A stretch of 64,000 bases of DNA from Pezizomycotina sp. ARF18 (taxonomy: Eukaryota > Ascomycota), in the NCBI GenBank assembly GCA_002224055.1, contig AZLU01000190.1:1-64000 (forward strand), read 5' to 3'. The translations under genes and the position numbers were made by a program. The notes beneath the pieces are model-generated. The model saw nothing but the letters and a program-made list of their open reading frames with translations. It did no database searches and was not told the origin of the DNA. Of the stretch, positions 12,403 through 24,602 are shown piece after piece. Positions within the stretch are counted from its first letter, which is position 1. Each line of letters begins with the position of its first letter.

Positions 12403-14351
12403 TCATGCGGCAGAGTTACGGCGCTGTTTTCGCACATTCTTTGCTCCACTTGGATTCTGATATGTTGTAATAGCTCATGCGGCAAATGTTTCGATGCTAA
12501 CGAGAATACTGTAGCTTTGTCGTTGATTTGGCGTTGCCTTCGTAAAACCTGTACTACATCCAATTCTTCGATAGTCTTCCTCCCTGCATGTCTTGCCATT
12601 GCTCCCAAATCTTCCCCGGCCTGCTCAAAGTACGCTTCTGTCGCCGAGATGATAGCCTTGAGTGCATCCGCCGAGATCTTGGTCCTTGAAAGACCTGTTG
12701 CGAGTTTTTTGATCGTCCCGGTCGGCAGAGAAGGGAACGGGATGCCGTACTGGGATTCTGGGAGTTGTTTTCGTGTTCGTTTGCGAGCTGCTGCTTGGTG
12801 TGGCTGTGGTTCCTCTGGTTCCTCTTCTTCTTGTCCATCGTCGTCGATTTCGTCTTCCGGTGGTAGGAGGATATTCGTGGTATCATTGTCTGCCTCGTCT
12901 AGGGGTAGCGGAAGCTCGCCGGTAGTTTCACTGTCCAGTCGAGGCCAATCAATATCTGTTAGCCAGGAACATCATACTATAACTTCAAATATAGATTTAA
13001 AGTGAACCATACCCTCGTCCGAAGTCGGTAGTTTCGTCATTCTCTGGCGGAGCGATCTGAGGTAGGCTCTGGTCATCTAGTGGTATGATACTTTGATCCA
13101 TCATGCTCTGGTCCATCATACTCCGCTCCATCATGCTTTGATCTCTGTAAAAAAAAAAAAAAAGGCAGAAACTGGTTAATCTCGATGAAAATATTTTACA
13201 GTTAACACAACGCAAATCTTAACATACCCTATGTCAGCACCAGGTAGGATCGAGTCTTCGCCAATAGTCAACCGACGTCCATCGTCCTCTATTTCGAATT
13301 GAGATTCGTCTTGGTATTGAACCATAGATTCTTCGTTCTCCTCAAGGAAATTGAAGCGATCGCTGAGCCTAATACCCAAGCTCTCTCGAATGTCCGGCGG
13401 ACGTTCCGAGATTGCGCGCCGGGCCCGCTCAGGAGAGCGTACGGGTGATAAATTCGGCAGGGAGTACGAAGGCGACGGGGGATATCATCGTCGTCATCGT
13501 CTATCTTTTCTCCATCCGAATCGTACCCGAAATCGCTGAGAGCACGAGCGGAACCCAGGCTCATCCTGGGTGGCTGGTTCGCACGGTCGGAGTCGGAGTC
13601 GCTGGAGACAGAGCCGTCCCTCTCCAGTCGTACGTTACGCCGGCGTGAAGATTTCGCACTGCCATCGCCTCCCTTCTTAAGCTGCTGTAGCGGTGGTGTC
13701 GGAACGTAAGGTCGGGTTTTATGTACCTCAACTAGGTAGTTCGTTGACATCAATTAGCTAACTTTCCTTGCATAAAAACGATTCAGATGGATGAATGCCC
13801 TGGAAAACAACATACGCCTGCTGAGATCTCTGAAACGTCCATAAGGTCTCCGTCGAGGTGCGCAAACCCTCTGCTCCTACGCCTCTGAGCACTCTTCCGG
13901 TTCCGCATCGGCGTATTTCGTACAGTCTGATATGCTAATTTAGCGCCTGGTGTCGTAGCTTCTCGTCTGCTCGCTGACCGCGGTGCTGAGCGTCGTAGTT
14001 GGGATGGGGGATTCGATCCGGCATTGATCCTTCGGGTGGGGGTGATAGCAGGCGGCTTCTGCGCAAACGACTGATGGGCAACGCGGGCAAGATCACGGAG
14101 CTACAAAGAACGAAAGAAAGGCGGCTGTTAGTATTGCCACCGGGTCTGGAATAAGGATACAGAGAAAAGATATACCTCCGGCGTTAGTCCCCTGGCGATG
14201 ATTCGATTGCTTGCTTTGTCGTCGGCGTAACTTGATCCGCACCGGGCATTCCAGATACACGCCTCCTCAATGAAGAAGACCTAGGAGTCGACCTGTCGGT
14301 TCCCACCTGGCTCAAACGGCCGCGGGGAGTACCCGAATGCGATTGTGACAT
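12403..14351 (-). CDS. CENP-T: CENP-T-like inner kinetochore protein
   Basis: CENP-T (Cnn1/Cnp20 family) binds centromeric DNA as part of the CENP-T-W-S-X histone-fold complex and recruits the Ndc80 complex. Start chosen at 14351: MSQSHSGTPRGRLSQVGTD, a Ser/Thr/Pro/Arg-rich N-terminal tail typical of the family. The middle (13750-13000) is acidic and disordered. The C-terminal histone fold is clear: HAGRKTIEELDVVQVLRRQR (about 12590) and FSLASKHLPHELLQHIRI (about 12500), the family's C-terminal block. The most family-like end is a basic tail (IRIPSGAKNVRKQRRNSAA, stop at 12403), one frame away from the open frame that runs to 12345. There is a poly-T acceptor intron near 13140-13165. Divergent from CMS1. 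Confidence 0.88.
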
Positions 14352-14713
14352 GTTTGCTGTGCTATCCTAGTCGATGAAGTGTGGTTCCGAAGGTTCATGA
14401 GATGCGATCGTCTGGATAGTTTTTTTTTTTTTTTTTTTTCCTTTGTTTTTACAAAATAAAAATTCAAAGGTGGGACGCGTTCCATTATAAAAAGATAACA
14501 GAAGCGGCAAAAAAAGCAAAAACAAGAAAGATTCGAAACCGAACTGCCAAAAGAAATTTTAACGGCAGCCAGAAGAACAAATAGCTTGGCATACACAAAA
14601 ACCCCTTCTCGGTTCTCGCAAGAGCCGCGGGCTAAACGCTGGTGAACTAACAAAAATTTCGTCGTGGTGGAAAGAGATTTTTTCCTTTCAAGGTCATATT
14701 TACAGCGCAAACG
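14352..14713. promoter_or_regulatory. Divergent CENP-T / CMS1 promoter region
   Basis: 361 bp between opposite-strand start codons. A T20 run at about 14420-14439 sits within 100 bp of the CENP-T start. Long poly(dA:dT) tracts exclude nucleosomes in fungi, so this is a plausible shared promoter element; no specific factor site was identified. Confidence 0.55.
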
Positions 14714-15802
14714 ATGGATGAAGACGATTACAACTCCGGCGACGATATCCTCGTCACGTCGAAGGCTAGCAAGCAGTCAGGTTCCAAGAGCGACAAACAT
14801 CACCGCCGCTGAAAAGAAAACGGGACGGCGAGGATGTAGCACTGGAGGATACAACAGCGACTACGAACGAGACGAAGAAAAATCCAAGCGCAAGAAGAAG
14901 AAAAGGAAAACCGAGAACGACATTGTACTGGACGATGGGACAACTCTCAATGATGCAATTGCGCACATGGACCCCACATTAATGGCAGACTTTTACAGCC
15001 AAAAGATCCGCAAGTTTGAGAAGGATCTGTCCTTCGTGGAATTGGAGGATCGGCTACTCCCAGGTTCGGACCATTTGCATTTTTGTGGAAGAAGTATACT
15101 CTTGAGAATATTGTTATTGATCAATTGCGATATCCGAATCTCCAGAAAAACTCTTCGTAGATACAACCTCTTTCAAGGCGACAAGGCAGTTGGAAAATAT
15201 GAACGACTATTTAGAAACCTGTATGCTACTTCCCACCCTAGTAATATCAGGAACTCTACTAACCGGCTTCTTAAAAAGTTTGCACAAAGAAAGGACAGTC
15301 AACGATTTCACATCTCAAGTCGGCACCCAAGATGCCCGGCGCACCCCATACTATTGTGATTGCCGCAGCGGCTCTCAGGGCAGCTGATATCGTCAGGTGA
15401 GACAGATAATAAAGCTTTTGTCTACGGCTTTCATTGAAGCTAACAATGACGTTCGCTCTCTTAGACAACTTCGCAAATACCAAACGAAAGACTCCCTCGT
15501 CGCGAAATGTTTCGCCAAGCACCTAAAGCTTAAAGAAGCTGTCGAAACGCTCGAAAAGTCGCGGGTGGGAATAGTCGTGGGAACGCCTGCTCGTCTCCTC
15601 GACTTGGCGAAGGAGGGTGCGCTAAAAACGAAATACTTGCAGCGGGTTGTGCTCGACTTGAGCCACCTGGATGAGAAAAGAGGGCTCTGTTCGACATGAA
15701 GAGGTGCAGCAAAAGGTTATAGAACTGCTCCAGAGAGAAGATATACGGAAGCGACTAGCTGGTGGGGAAGAAGAAGACTCCCGAGGGGTACTGTTTTATT
15801 AG
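14714..15802 (+). CDS. CMS1: Cms1-like ribosome biogenesis protein
   Basis: Relative of yeast Cms1, a small-subunit processome component with a degenerate DEAD-helicase-like fold. It starts MDEDDYNSGDDILVTSKASK, an acidic then Lys-rich N-terminus; after one frame correction comes KFEKDLSFVELEDRLLP. An intron at about 15062-15147 joins to EKLFVDTTSFKATRQLENM. Conserved core: PGAPHTIVIAAAALRAADIV (about 15332), then after an intron KCFAKHLKLKEAVETLEKSR (15508), VGIVVGTPARLLDLAKEG (15566) and RVVLDLSHLDEKR (15646). VGTPARLLDL corresponds to helicase motif Ib, but the DEAD Walker B is replaced, as usual for Cms1. It ends GGEEEDSRGVLFY, stop at 15800-15802. Convergent with CIA30, 192 bp apart. Confidence 0.9.
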
Positions 15803-15994
15803 TTTGGTTGCTGGAGATAGCCCGTATGCACTACCTTGAGCTAGGTGTATTAATAGTTGTATAATACTGGAAACACGCTAGATGATTCAATTCCATGCAA
15901 GCGAATAATAAACTCGAACAAAGCAGAGCAAACAGAAATTGAGAAAGAATAGGCGCCAAATTCCGGATAGAATATTTTACAAGTTTCATTCTGG

Positions 15995-16954
15995 TCAACG
16001 ACGGTCGTCTCCAGCTCCAAGTACTTCCCATTTCACATCAAGCTGCGGACCGTCCTTAATTTCGCCCGGCTCCGTGTTCGTAGCCTGCATGCTCCATTAG
16101 AAAACACTGCAACCCATTAGGTAGCACTAAGTATTCCAACTCACCCAAATATGTTTTATCGCGAGCTCAAACGGGCCCGGTACCCGATCCGTATTACTTA
16201 TCCCCACAGTCTTAACCTTCTGCCTTAGCATCCCCATCTGGTGTATCGATACCCGTCCAAAACTTGTCCGCACAAAGTCTTCCAGCTTGATCATGACCGT
16301 CTCCCACTCGCCAGCTTTCGTCGTAAACAGCCTATGCTGGTGCAGGTCCGTCTCCACAATACTGTCCGTCTGTAGATTGACAAAATACTTTCTTCCGTCG
16401 GTACGGACCCGAAAGGCGAGGTAGGTGTACATATCTAGGTCATAGAAGCGGGACCCGAAGAGCGCCATTTTGCGCTCCAGCGTGCGGAAGCCCGCGTATC
16501 CCGAGCGCTGGATGTCGGGCCTGTTATGGGGTAACTCAAGCGAGATCTTACCATGAAATAAGCCATACGTCGAGGGTGACGAGGGGTCCTCATCGTGCGC
16601 GCGAATAACTCTGGTGGTAGGTGTCTTCTCCGACGACGTCTGCTCGACCGAAGGGGTTTTCTCGATGACGTCGAAATGCGCCTCGGAGAATCCGCCCATA
16701 TCATGATCTGACATGACCTTTATCCGCTCCCGAATCGACGGCTCTTCTATAGCGAGGAGGGGTAAATCGACGGGGTTGTTGTAGATGTATTCGCCCCGCA
16801 ATACTAATCGGGCACAACGACTGTAAGTAGAGTACGACAATTATCAAAATAAGGGAAGGGTTTGATTACTTCTTCGAGATTGCATCTCTAACTCCTGCAT
16901 GCTCCTCTTTATGAAGCCGGGCTGACCCCGTAGAAGGCGTAGACATGGGCGCAT
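15995..16954 (-). CDS. CIA30: CIA30 / NDUFAF1, complex I intermediate-associated protein
   Basis: Assembly factor for mitochondrial NADH:ubiquinone oxidoreductase (complex I). Start chosen at 16954, reading MRPCLRLLRGQPGFIKRSMQ, which fits the usual short basic start; the frame stays open further upstream. Exon 2 holds the CIA30 beta-sandwich: SPSTYGLFHGKISLELP (about 16580), RSGYAGFRTLERKMALFG (about 16490), YTYLAFRVRTDGRKYFVN (about 16420), TTKAGEWETVMIKLEDFV (about 16300) and the signature end GPFELAIKHIWVSWNT (about 16160). A last exon gives EPGEIKDGPQLDVKWEVLG and stop at 15995-15997. The intron near 16820-16870 has good GT/AG sites, but the phase is off by one base. Confidence 0.92.
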
Positions 16955-17406
16955 TTCGCGGATTTGTGCCTTGACAGAACTTTTTAATCGCACGGCGAGA
17001 TAAGATGTCCCACTTTTAGACTGGTCTCTTCCATGCGAAGTGATCTTTAAGAGTAAATGCAACCTGAATCTCTGAAGAATTCGATGGAATTGCCCCCAAT
17101 TGTCGTGACAAGAAGTATTACAGGGCCGTTTTCGACGTTCTGTTCTGGTTGAGAGTGGTGAGGTAATTGCGAAGGGTTCGGCAAAAACCAGCCGGTAACT
17201 AAGTAGTGCTTCCGTAGCTTTGGGCCAAGGGTGAGGTGCTTCGAAATCACCTCCGAAATTTAAATTTCGAGTATAAAATGGCATCCCGATGCAATCTATA
17301 TTGAGAATTGCCAGTGCGATTAGAGAAGCTCAAAGCACACAATATAAAAACTAGAATTATAGTCTTCACAATTCTACAACCATTTCTTCGCTTTAACTAA
17401 TTGATT

Positions 17407-17440
<34 letters not shown>

Positions 17441-17552
17441 GAAGGTAAAGAGAAAGAAAGCATAGTATGTCTAAGGGCATAGCTACGCTTAAACAGAATC
17501 ATTAACTTTCTTTGAAAACAGAGTTCTTTCTATTCTTTCAAGTGGATATCTA
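16955..17552. other. Intergenic region between CIA30 and ADE1
   Basis: About 600 bp between two minus-strand genes, so it contains the CIA30 promoter and the ADE1 3' region. It has a T30 run at about 17408-17438. Minus-strand frames upstream of the CIA30 start stay open but show no domain. Confidence 0.5.
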
Positions 17553-18806
17553 CTAGGCGTTACTACTACCCGCTAACCCGCTATTCGACCACTCTTTACC
17601 TGTTAGCAGCTTGTAAGCTTCTCTGTACTTATCCGACGTCACCTTAACCACTTCTTCGGTCATCTCGACATCTTGCTTGTTTTTCAACCCTTCCTCGTCA
17701 ACCAGTCCCGAAGGTATTGCTTGTCGTAGCTGTCTTGCGATTTTCCCACCTCGTACTTATCCTTTGGCCAAAATCTCGATGAGTCCGGTGTGAGGACCTC
17801 ATCAGCAAGCACAACTTTGCCTGTCTTCGTGTCGACCCAAACTCGAATTTTGTATCGGCAATTATGATACCTCTCGTTAAGGCGTAATCTCTGGCCTAAA
17901 TTTCAAAAGCGGTTGTTGTTAAATGTGAACTTAAAAAGAGCTTTTGAGCTAGGATAAAGCTACTGGATATGAGTTACCTTGGTATATAGAGCAAGCGACA
18001 ACCTTTCTACCTCTTTTGCGTTCTGTTCGCCGAGTATCGAAATGGCTGGGGGTATTCGGAGAAACTAATTTTGAGCTTTCGATCCAACTTGAGGTTCTGG
18101 ATTTCTAAGTAGACTTGGAATTACCTTGATCGGGGTGGATATTCTCGTCTACAAAATTAGCATAGGACCTCGTGTTCTTAGATAATGCATTCAGACAGCA
18201 GGAGCGAACTCACCATGCTCCCTTGCTCCGCCTTCGTGCTTGGGGTGTATATCGGTTTATCGAAAGCTTCGCTCTCCTGCATACCCTCCGTACTTTGATT
18301 CCGTGCACCGTTCCTTTTCCTTTGTACTCCTTCCAGGCGCTTCCTGTTATGTATCCCGAACGATAGCCTCGACTTTCAGTACTTCCAACTTTCTAACGAC
18401 CATACTCCGTCCCTGGAGCTGCGATTCGGCGAATGGCTTCGCGCTGTCCGGTATGTACTTGGATCCAGTGGCAGCGAGATCGCTAGTTATAAGGTGGTTC
18501 GGGCAGACGTCCGACAGGTAATTGAACCAGAAATCCGAGATTGCTGTCAGAACCTTGCCTTTAGACGGACGCCCTGTGGATTTCGGTGTTAGGTGCATCT
18601 CGTGACTTTCGACAGCTGGAAAACTCTTTTTTTCCTGTGATGTTTAGAATCTCCTACATTTTTCATGACAACGTCATACGCAGATATTCTATCCGTCGCG
18701 ACGAAGAGCAAGGTGCATCGTCAAGTTCGTAGAGATCGCGGACTTTCCCAGTGCTGAGCAATTTCAGCGAACCCTTGAGGTCAGAATGAGTAAGAGCTAC
18801 GGCCAT
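17553..18806 (-). CDS. ADE1: SAICAR synthetase (phosphoribosylaminoimidazole-succinocarboxamide synthase)
   Basis: De novo purine synthesis enzyme that ligates aspartate to CAIR using ATP. It starts [20 protein letters not shown] and continues [10 protein letters not shown] (ATP-binding lysine region) and [14 protein letters not shown] after a one-base frame shift near 18715. Further blocks: [18 protein letters not shown] (about 18555), [10 protein letters not shown] (about 18500), [20 protein letters not shown] (about 18405-18365), VDENIHPDQ (about 18140), the FEFGVD-like ADTKFEF and [16 protein letters not shown] (about 17790-17740), and the C-terminal [16 protein letters not shown] (about 17600), stop at 17553. 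The order and content are those of fungal ADE1, about 300 residues, with two or three short introns. Confidence 0.94.
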
Positions 18807-20563
18807 CTTCTTGCTCCGCAATTCGCTTCCTTCCCACTAAAATCGATAATTAAGTTTGCATAATCTCAAGTTTGTTTAGTTTGTTGTAGCTCATGACCAG
18901 GTTTTTAGAGGGGTGGTCTAGTAGAGCAATTCAGGGTTTTAATTCGCTCAAATTTTTTTTTTTTTTTTTTTTTTTTCCGTTGCGGGATTGATTCGCTTAT
19001 AGATGGTGGGGAAGAAGTTAGGCCGACAAGCCCCATTCGTGCCATTCTAGAAGCCTTCTATTTTGACGCGCAGCCAGATCAGGTACCCTTGCATGGTTAC
19101 ACCAAAACAACATGCTTAGGTAGGGAGATTCGATACGCGATAATCTTCGAGTTCACTTAACTTACACCACAACGTCATACCGCCCTGCTCCTCTAAATAC
19201 TAATTATGAATTTAATAAAAGGAGATAAAAATGGAAGGAATTACAATGTGATTCTACATCGGAAACTCTTCCAGAAGAATACAAATACAGATAACCTAGT
19301 TTGGAGAAACGCTCTATACACCCAAGTTACACTGCGGAATAGAGAGATCAAGTGGTTGATTTCTCCATTCGACGCCGTCTTTATATCAAAGATCATGCCA
19401 CGGCGGCAATCTCTGAGACCCGGCAGGAGCTTACCCATTAAGAGCCCCCGCCTAAGGCATTCTCTGCTCACCGAACTGCTAGATCAATTATCTATCGAGT
19501 AGGACTTTCTCTCTCTTTAGTTTGCTGCTTCTACACGTGAGTACAAGATTTCCTATACCCGTCTCAAGATTATTAAATTGATTTGTCCGTTCAGTTTCCT
19601 TTCAGCACCTGAGCTCACTACTATGAACCACTAGTTTCGCCGCCACTTCGGCCCTTCGACCGCGTCGACGACTAACAAGCAGCAGTGATAGTTTTCACTT
19701 TCTTACTATAAATTATTTCTGAAAATTCGTCCATGAACGACCTCCTTCTCCTTGCTTCTCTATCTACTGACTTATAAAAAGTAAGCAAGTGACATATAGA
19801 CTAGCTTCGAAATTTTTTTTTCTAATACTTTTGGCTAGATAAATAAATAAGTAAGTAAATATTATTTATCTATTTATTTATCTATCTATTTATCTATTTA
19901 TTTATTCAAAATTAATTTAAATTAGTATATAAATTGTTTCTTCTTTCTTTCTTTCTTTCTCCTTAATAATTATTTTTCACTTCTTCACTATTAATAATAA
20001 TTTTTTTTTCTCCCCTTCTCTATTAAAAGTATTTAAAATTCCTTTACTGAAAAAAATTTCCCTCCTCTTTGCCTTCACTACTACCTTCAACAATCAACAA
20101 TTCTCAAAATCGTTCTTGATCTCTCCTCTTTTTCCTCGCGCTTTTGTTTTTGAATCCAGCAAGAACATTACGACCTAAGTAATTTCTCTCCAAATAACGT
20201 ATATTTATATATATATATATTTAATAAAGCTCAAGATAGCTCATTTTAAAGATAAGAAATAAAACGGAAGGCTATTAAAAGTATTATATATAATTATTAT
20301 ATACTCGAAGGAGGAAAAAATATTTACAAACTTGGAAAAAATAAAGGTAAGGGGAAAAACATTCTCGTTAAATCTCTCTTAATTACAGAATTATTTGAAA
20401 GAAAGCTGGCTTTATATGTATATTTGCCCGAAGGACCCGAAGATATATATATATATATATATAAGTTACGTATATACAGTGCAATATCTGCAACTTGTAC
20501 CAGAAACGCTAACACTGCCTCATGAATACGTTAGGAATAAGTTATCTAGTTTGATTCGCAATC
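18807..20563. other. Long divergent intergenic region, AT-rich
   Basis: Sits between the ADE1 start (-) and the RRM-protein start (+). Poly-T at about 18954-18977, a tetranucleotide array at 19836-19915, CTTT repeats at about 19941-19963, TA repeats at 20206-20220 and 20445-20462. The frame 19206-19502 (+) is open but unrecognised. No RNA gene was seen. Confidence 0.55.
19836..19915. repeat. (AAATA/GTAA) and (TTTATCTA)n tetranucleotide array
   Basis: TAAATAAATAAGTAAGTAAA flows into a run of TTTA and TCTA units. The left half is roughly the reverse complement of the right half, so the array can fold on itself. Confidence 0.85.
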
Positions 20564-23137
20564 ATGTTTGAACTCTCCAGTTGCGGATCATCTCCTTCCA
20601 ATTCTTACCGCCACTCCGGTCCATGAGCCTTACAATCTCACTGCTCCAAGGTTTGCGGATGATGAGCAGTCGTTGGTGCTTCATTTAGTTCATCGGATAT
20701 TCCTAAGCATATGATTACTGGTGAGACTTTTTTCACTTAAGCAATTATCTAACTCACCTCGCAATTCTCAACTATAGAGCTGGCTCTTGGACCTCCTGTC
20801 TTGACGGTTCCTATTCCTTCGAGCTCGATTCCCAGTGGCGCCTCTGCTGAGAAAAAGCAGGCATTTGATTCAACATCCTAGGCGCGTCGAAAGCCAGATT
20901 CAATTATATTCGTCTGCTACGGAGGAATTTGACCAGGATTTGATTGAGTTTAAACAATCTATCCGACACGCCGTTCCAGAGTAGCCCGATTGTTACCGCA
21001 ATCTGAGCTTCAGCGATATTCGTGGTCATGGTAGCCTTATGGGATTGTTTTCAAGGAAAGATGGCGATGCTTTCGACCTGTTAGAAAGTGAAAAACGATA
21101 TTATAACGAGTTCGCGGGTGATATTGAACTCGGGCGTAGGGGCTTGCCTAGTGCGTGTGTCTTTGTTGCGAAGTAAGTTGAAGAGCTTTTTTTTTTTATT
21201 ATACATCTAATATTTTTCTATTCTTTCCCTCTCCATCTCCCTTTTCTTAATTTTATTTTCAAATGATACAATCCTGACAATCTCTTGGAAATAGTCTTGC
21301 CATGCATCGTCAAGATAAACAGCTGCAGGAGTCTGTTTTCAATTCTTTTCCAAATTTGCGAAACGTGTCCACGTCAAAATCCGTCGTGATGGAAAGACAT
21401 GCCTTATGCATTCGTTCAATATGAGGTAAGTGAAAAGATGTCTCTTGTTGTATACCAATATTTTGATATCGCGTCTCTCCATATTTAGAGCTTAGGCCAA
21501 CATCTGCCAACAGACTGAAGCGGAAGCTTGCCACGCGATCAAGGAAGCTCGCGGCTTTGCTTGACAGTCGCCGCATTCGCTGTGAACAAGCTCGCGTCAA
21601 CCGCACTATGTTCTGACTAAGAGGGATGGATCCGATCTTGGTGAAGAAGAGGCTCGCGCCATGATTGAGGAGCACTTTGGACCCTATGAGATGATGAAAT
21701 TTGTCGGTGATGCAAATACGGGAAGAAGTATGCTTCGTCAAATTCATCTACCGTGGCGATGCTATCGACTGCTATGGTGTAAGTTCTAAAACCCCTTTAG
21801 ACTCCAACTCGAAGGGAAGCAATCATGCTAATTATTCGCTCCTTGAAGGTTCTGCGTCATGATAATATTTGGAACGCAGATTGGGAAAATGACCATGTCA
21901 GGGCCCAAGAGCGCTGCCCAGCTTCCAACCCCAGCCCGTCGAAGTTGATCATACTTCCATATTTGTTGGGAATCTTAACCCTGAGCTGATTAACAAGGAA
22001 GAGCTGGTTGCGAAATTCTCCAATATGGCAAAATCCTTGATTGCAACTTGATCAATAACAAGAAAGGGAGAACCAAGGTATTCTCTCAATTTTCAACGGT
22101 TCCTAGCATCTTTTGTTTTCATTGCTCATTACTTCCACAGATAAAAGCACCACCCGCAATGCGTTTGCGTTCATCAAATATAGAGTGAGGAGAAGCTCTC
22201 CGTGCATATTAGTGCAGAGGTAGGTTTTAAACAAACCCCGCGTAAATATTTGTGTAACGAAAACAGGAGCTGAGAATACGAATTTGAAATTTGCAACTAG
22301 ATGAACAGCCATACTTGGGGAAATTCTTGCACTCCAGAAAAGGGAGCTCCATGACAAATATTATAGGAAGTGATGTCTCCATCAGATGTGCATACCTCTT
22401 GATGGGTTTTAAGGCGCTATCTCTCTATACTCTTACTCGATAATCTAGTATCCTTCTCCTAGCGACGCCGTATGTCCAATGAAATGGTCAATGACTTCCC
22501 AATGCTAGATATCACCCAACAGGTATATCAGCAGCCTCCTTACACGCCACGCAAGGGTCAGCAGCAATTCAGGCCAAAGGATGCCCCCACATCTTCAAGG
22601 CGAGCTTCAGGCCGCGATCAGAGCAATTCTTCTCTGGCTGAGATTGTTAGCATGGCTACCAAGATCAGTTTGCAGATGCTCGGCCATCAAGATCAGGATC
22701 CTGCAGACATTATCAAAACGTTCTTGTGGCATGAGTTTGAATGATAACAATACCAATTCTGTAACCAGTTCCTGCATGTTGCGGCAATTTCAAATAATAG
22801 GAACATGTACTAATCGCTGCAATGATCAGCCTTCGCACCTCACCCTCTGGACCTATCCCGTTCCCTGTTAATTATAGCATCCAGCACACCGACCAGAACG
22901 GAAATGGCCACGCGAACAGTGGTTTCGGCAGCCCCTATGGCTCGCCGAATTTCAATCGCCCCCGCCATCAATACAACAGTACAGTACTTCACCGAGCCAG
23001 GTTAGGAGCCCACCTCGAGCCCGCAGTATCATATGCCCAATCGTGGGGCCGGATTCCCAGAAACTTACCACGCACGGACAGCAATCAATTCGGACTGTAC
23101 TGGAGGAGGTGTCTATCTTCCGGATGAACCAAAATAG
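20564..23137 (+). CDS. RNA-binding protein with three RRM domains
   Basis: Seen in order: a Pro/Ser-rich start (LTVPIPSSSIPSGASAEK near 20800) and a helical stretch (SSATEEFDQDLIEFKQSIRH, 20917). RRM1: GLPSACVFVANL-like RNP2 (21141), then after an intron QLQESVFNSFSKFAKRVHVK and MPYAFVQYE. A linking segment reads IRCEQARVNRTMFLTKRDGS (21576), followed by EARAMIEEHFGPYEMMKFVG as RRM2. RRM3: TSIFVGNLNPELINKEELV (21955) with KYGKILDCNLINNKKGRTK. The tail is Gln/Pro/Ser-rich (VYQQPPYTPRKGQQQFRP, 22522) and ends NSDCTGGGVYLPDEPK, stop at 23135-23137. At least four introns. The start is uncertain because the first exon shifts frame. Likely a cytoplasmic mRNA regulator, by inference from domain content (three RRMs recall yeast Rie1); no partner is visible. 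Confidence 0.78.
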
Positions 23138-24351
23138 GAACGGCATGCAATAACTCCTACAACCGTCTCTCTCAAGCTTCTCTCCGCATCCCTCTCACTC
23201 TAGAGGATTCACATCAACCGTCAAAGGCCGAACCGAACAATTACCCACAAACCGCGATAATAAGATTTCCTACGAGTCTAGGATACTCAACCTCGTCCAT
23301 TCCGCAGCCAAACAATAATGCTTAGAGGGATATGCTCAAACAGGGCGAGATTTAAGAAGCTTTTTTGACAAGATTGGTTCAAAAATAATATTCGCTTATA
23401 AAGTAACCGAAAAGTCACGAATCCACAAAAGAATCCTCGACCACTATTATTTGCGTGTTCCTATTCTTATCTACACTATTGTTTCTGATTATCGCATAGT
23501 CCTCTTTCAGTGTGTTTTGTCTTTTTTCATATTTGCTGTCGCTCCATTACGGTATCTTTTAATTCTCCGTCTTTTCATCTTCTACACTCTTTAACTTTCG
23601 GAACTTCGTCCTTACAGCCTTCTTTATTCGTGTCTTTTTAATCGCTTAAAAGAGATTTTTTATCTTTGTACTATCGTCATTGCCAGGTGGAAATTTGTTT
23701 TTCTTCCTTTTTTTTATTCATGTGATGGCAATTAACAATGACGAGTACAAGATTATTTGAAAAGTAAACCATCTAATGTATCTCTTCAAGAAGTTCTTAT
23801 CCATTTCCTCCTATAGATGCCGCATATTTGCTTCATCATACTGTATACAAGTTGTTTTCAAGCACATTGATAAATATATATGGACATCATGTTTCTAAAA
23901 CACTTGGGGCATGTAACGAGGACTTGGAGACATTTGCTACCTAAATAACGATTCAACAGCTTCTACTGGATTTCTATTTTCATATTCATTCTACATATTT
24001 CTTTATCTAGTGCTTTTCATACCTTTGTTGAGAAAGAAAGGAAATAGACAGAAGGACATTTCCTAACGATATCTTCTTCTTGTTGCTACTGGTATTGTAA
24101 GTATACGTCGACCGGCCCGTTCGCAAAGTTGTACACTTTTCCTCACTTGTCAAGTTCACTTTATACTTACATTCAAGGTGTCTAGAAAACGATAGCTAAT
24201 AGCGATACACCTACGAGTGCCCCTACTTTGATTATAAATCAGGGGTATATTTACCCCTTGTTACTCCAAACGTAAAACATTGTAATACGATTTCGATATT
24301 GATCTCCTGAACCGGCTATACTTGAAGATGCGCAATTGATTATAATATTAG
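23138..24351. other. Downstream region of the RRM gene, no gene recognised
   Basis: About 1.2 kb of AT-rich DNA without a conserved frame. Its 5' part probably carries the 3' UTR of the RRM gene. Nothing else is visible. Confidence 0.5.
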
Positions 24352-24453
24352 TTCGCCTATGTGACAGCATTGACCCACAATGGATACAGGGTCAAGCTTG
24401 ATCGGGAGGTAAAATCTCTTGAATTTGCTACATGCATTATCATGAATGCTATC
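24352..24453 (+). other. Orphan exon-like segment
   Basis: A 102-nt open segment preceded by an acceptor (TTATAATATTAG) and followed by a consensus donor (GTAAGTGG). It codes 34 residues including THNGYRVKLDREVKSLEFAT. It may be a 5' exon of the caspase-like gene downstream, but I could not connect the frames. No domain is recognised. Confidence 0.3.
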
Positions 24454-24512
24454 GTAAGTGGTTATCCGGGGATAAATGGACGTCTACCTCTCATTCTCTC
24501 TCTCTCTTTTTT

Positions 24513-24602
24513 TTTTTTGTACCCGTTCTTTTTATTGAGACCACTTTGGGAACTTAATTTTAAGTATTTTCATCAAAATATTTTTAAAAAAAAAAAAAAA
24601 AA
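24513..24602. mobile_element. Small MITE-like repeat, copy A
   Basis: About 85-90 bp, matching the element at 30164-30248. Left end GTACCCGTTCTTTTT, then TTGAGACCACTTTGGGAA (18 of 18 bases shared with copy B), an AT-rich middle ending near ATCAAAA and a right A run of about 18. The right terminal GAGGGTAC seen in copy B is not evident here. No coding capacity. Confidence 0.5.
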
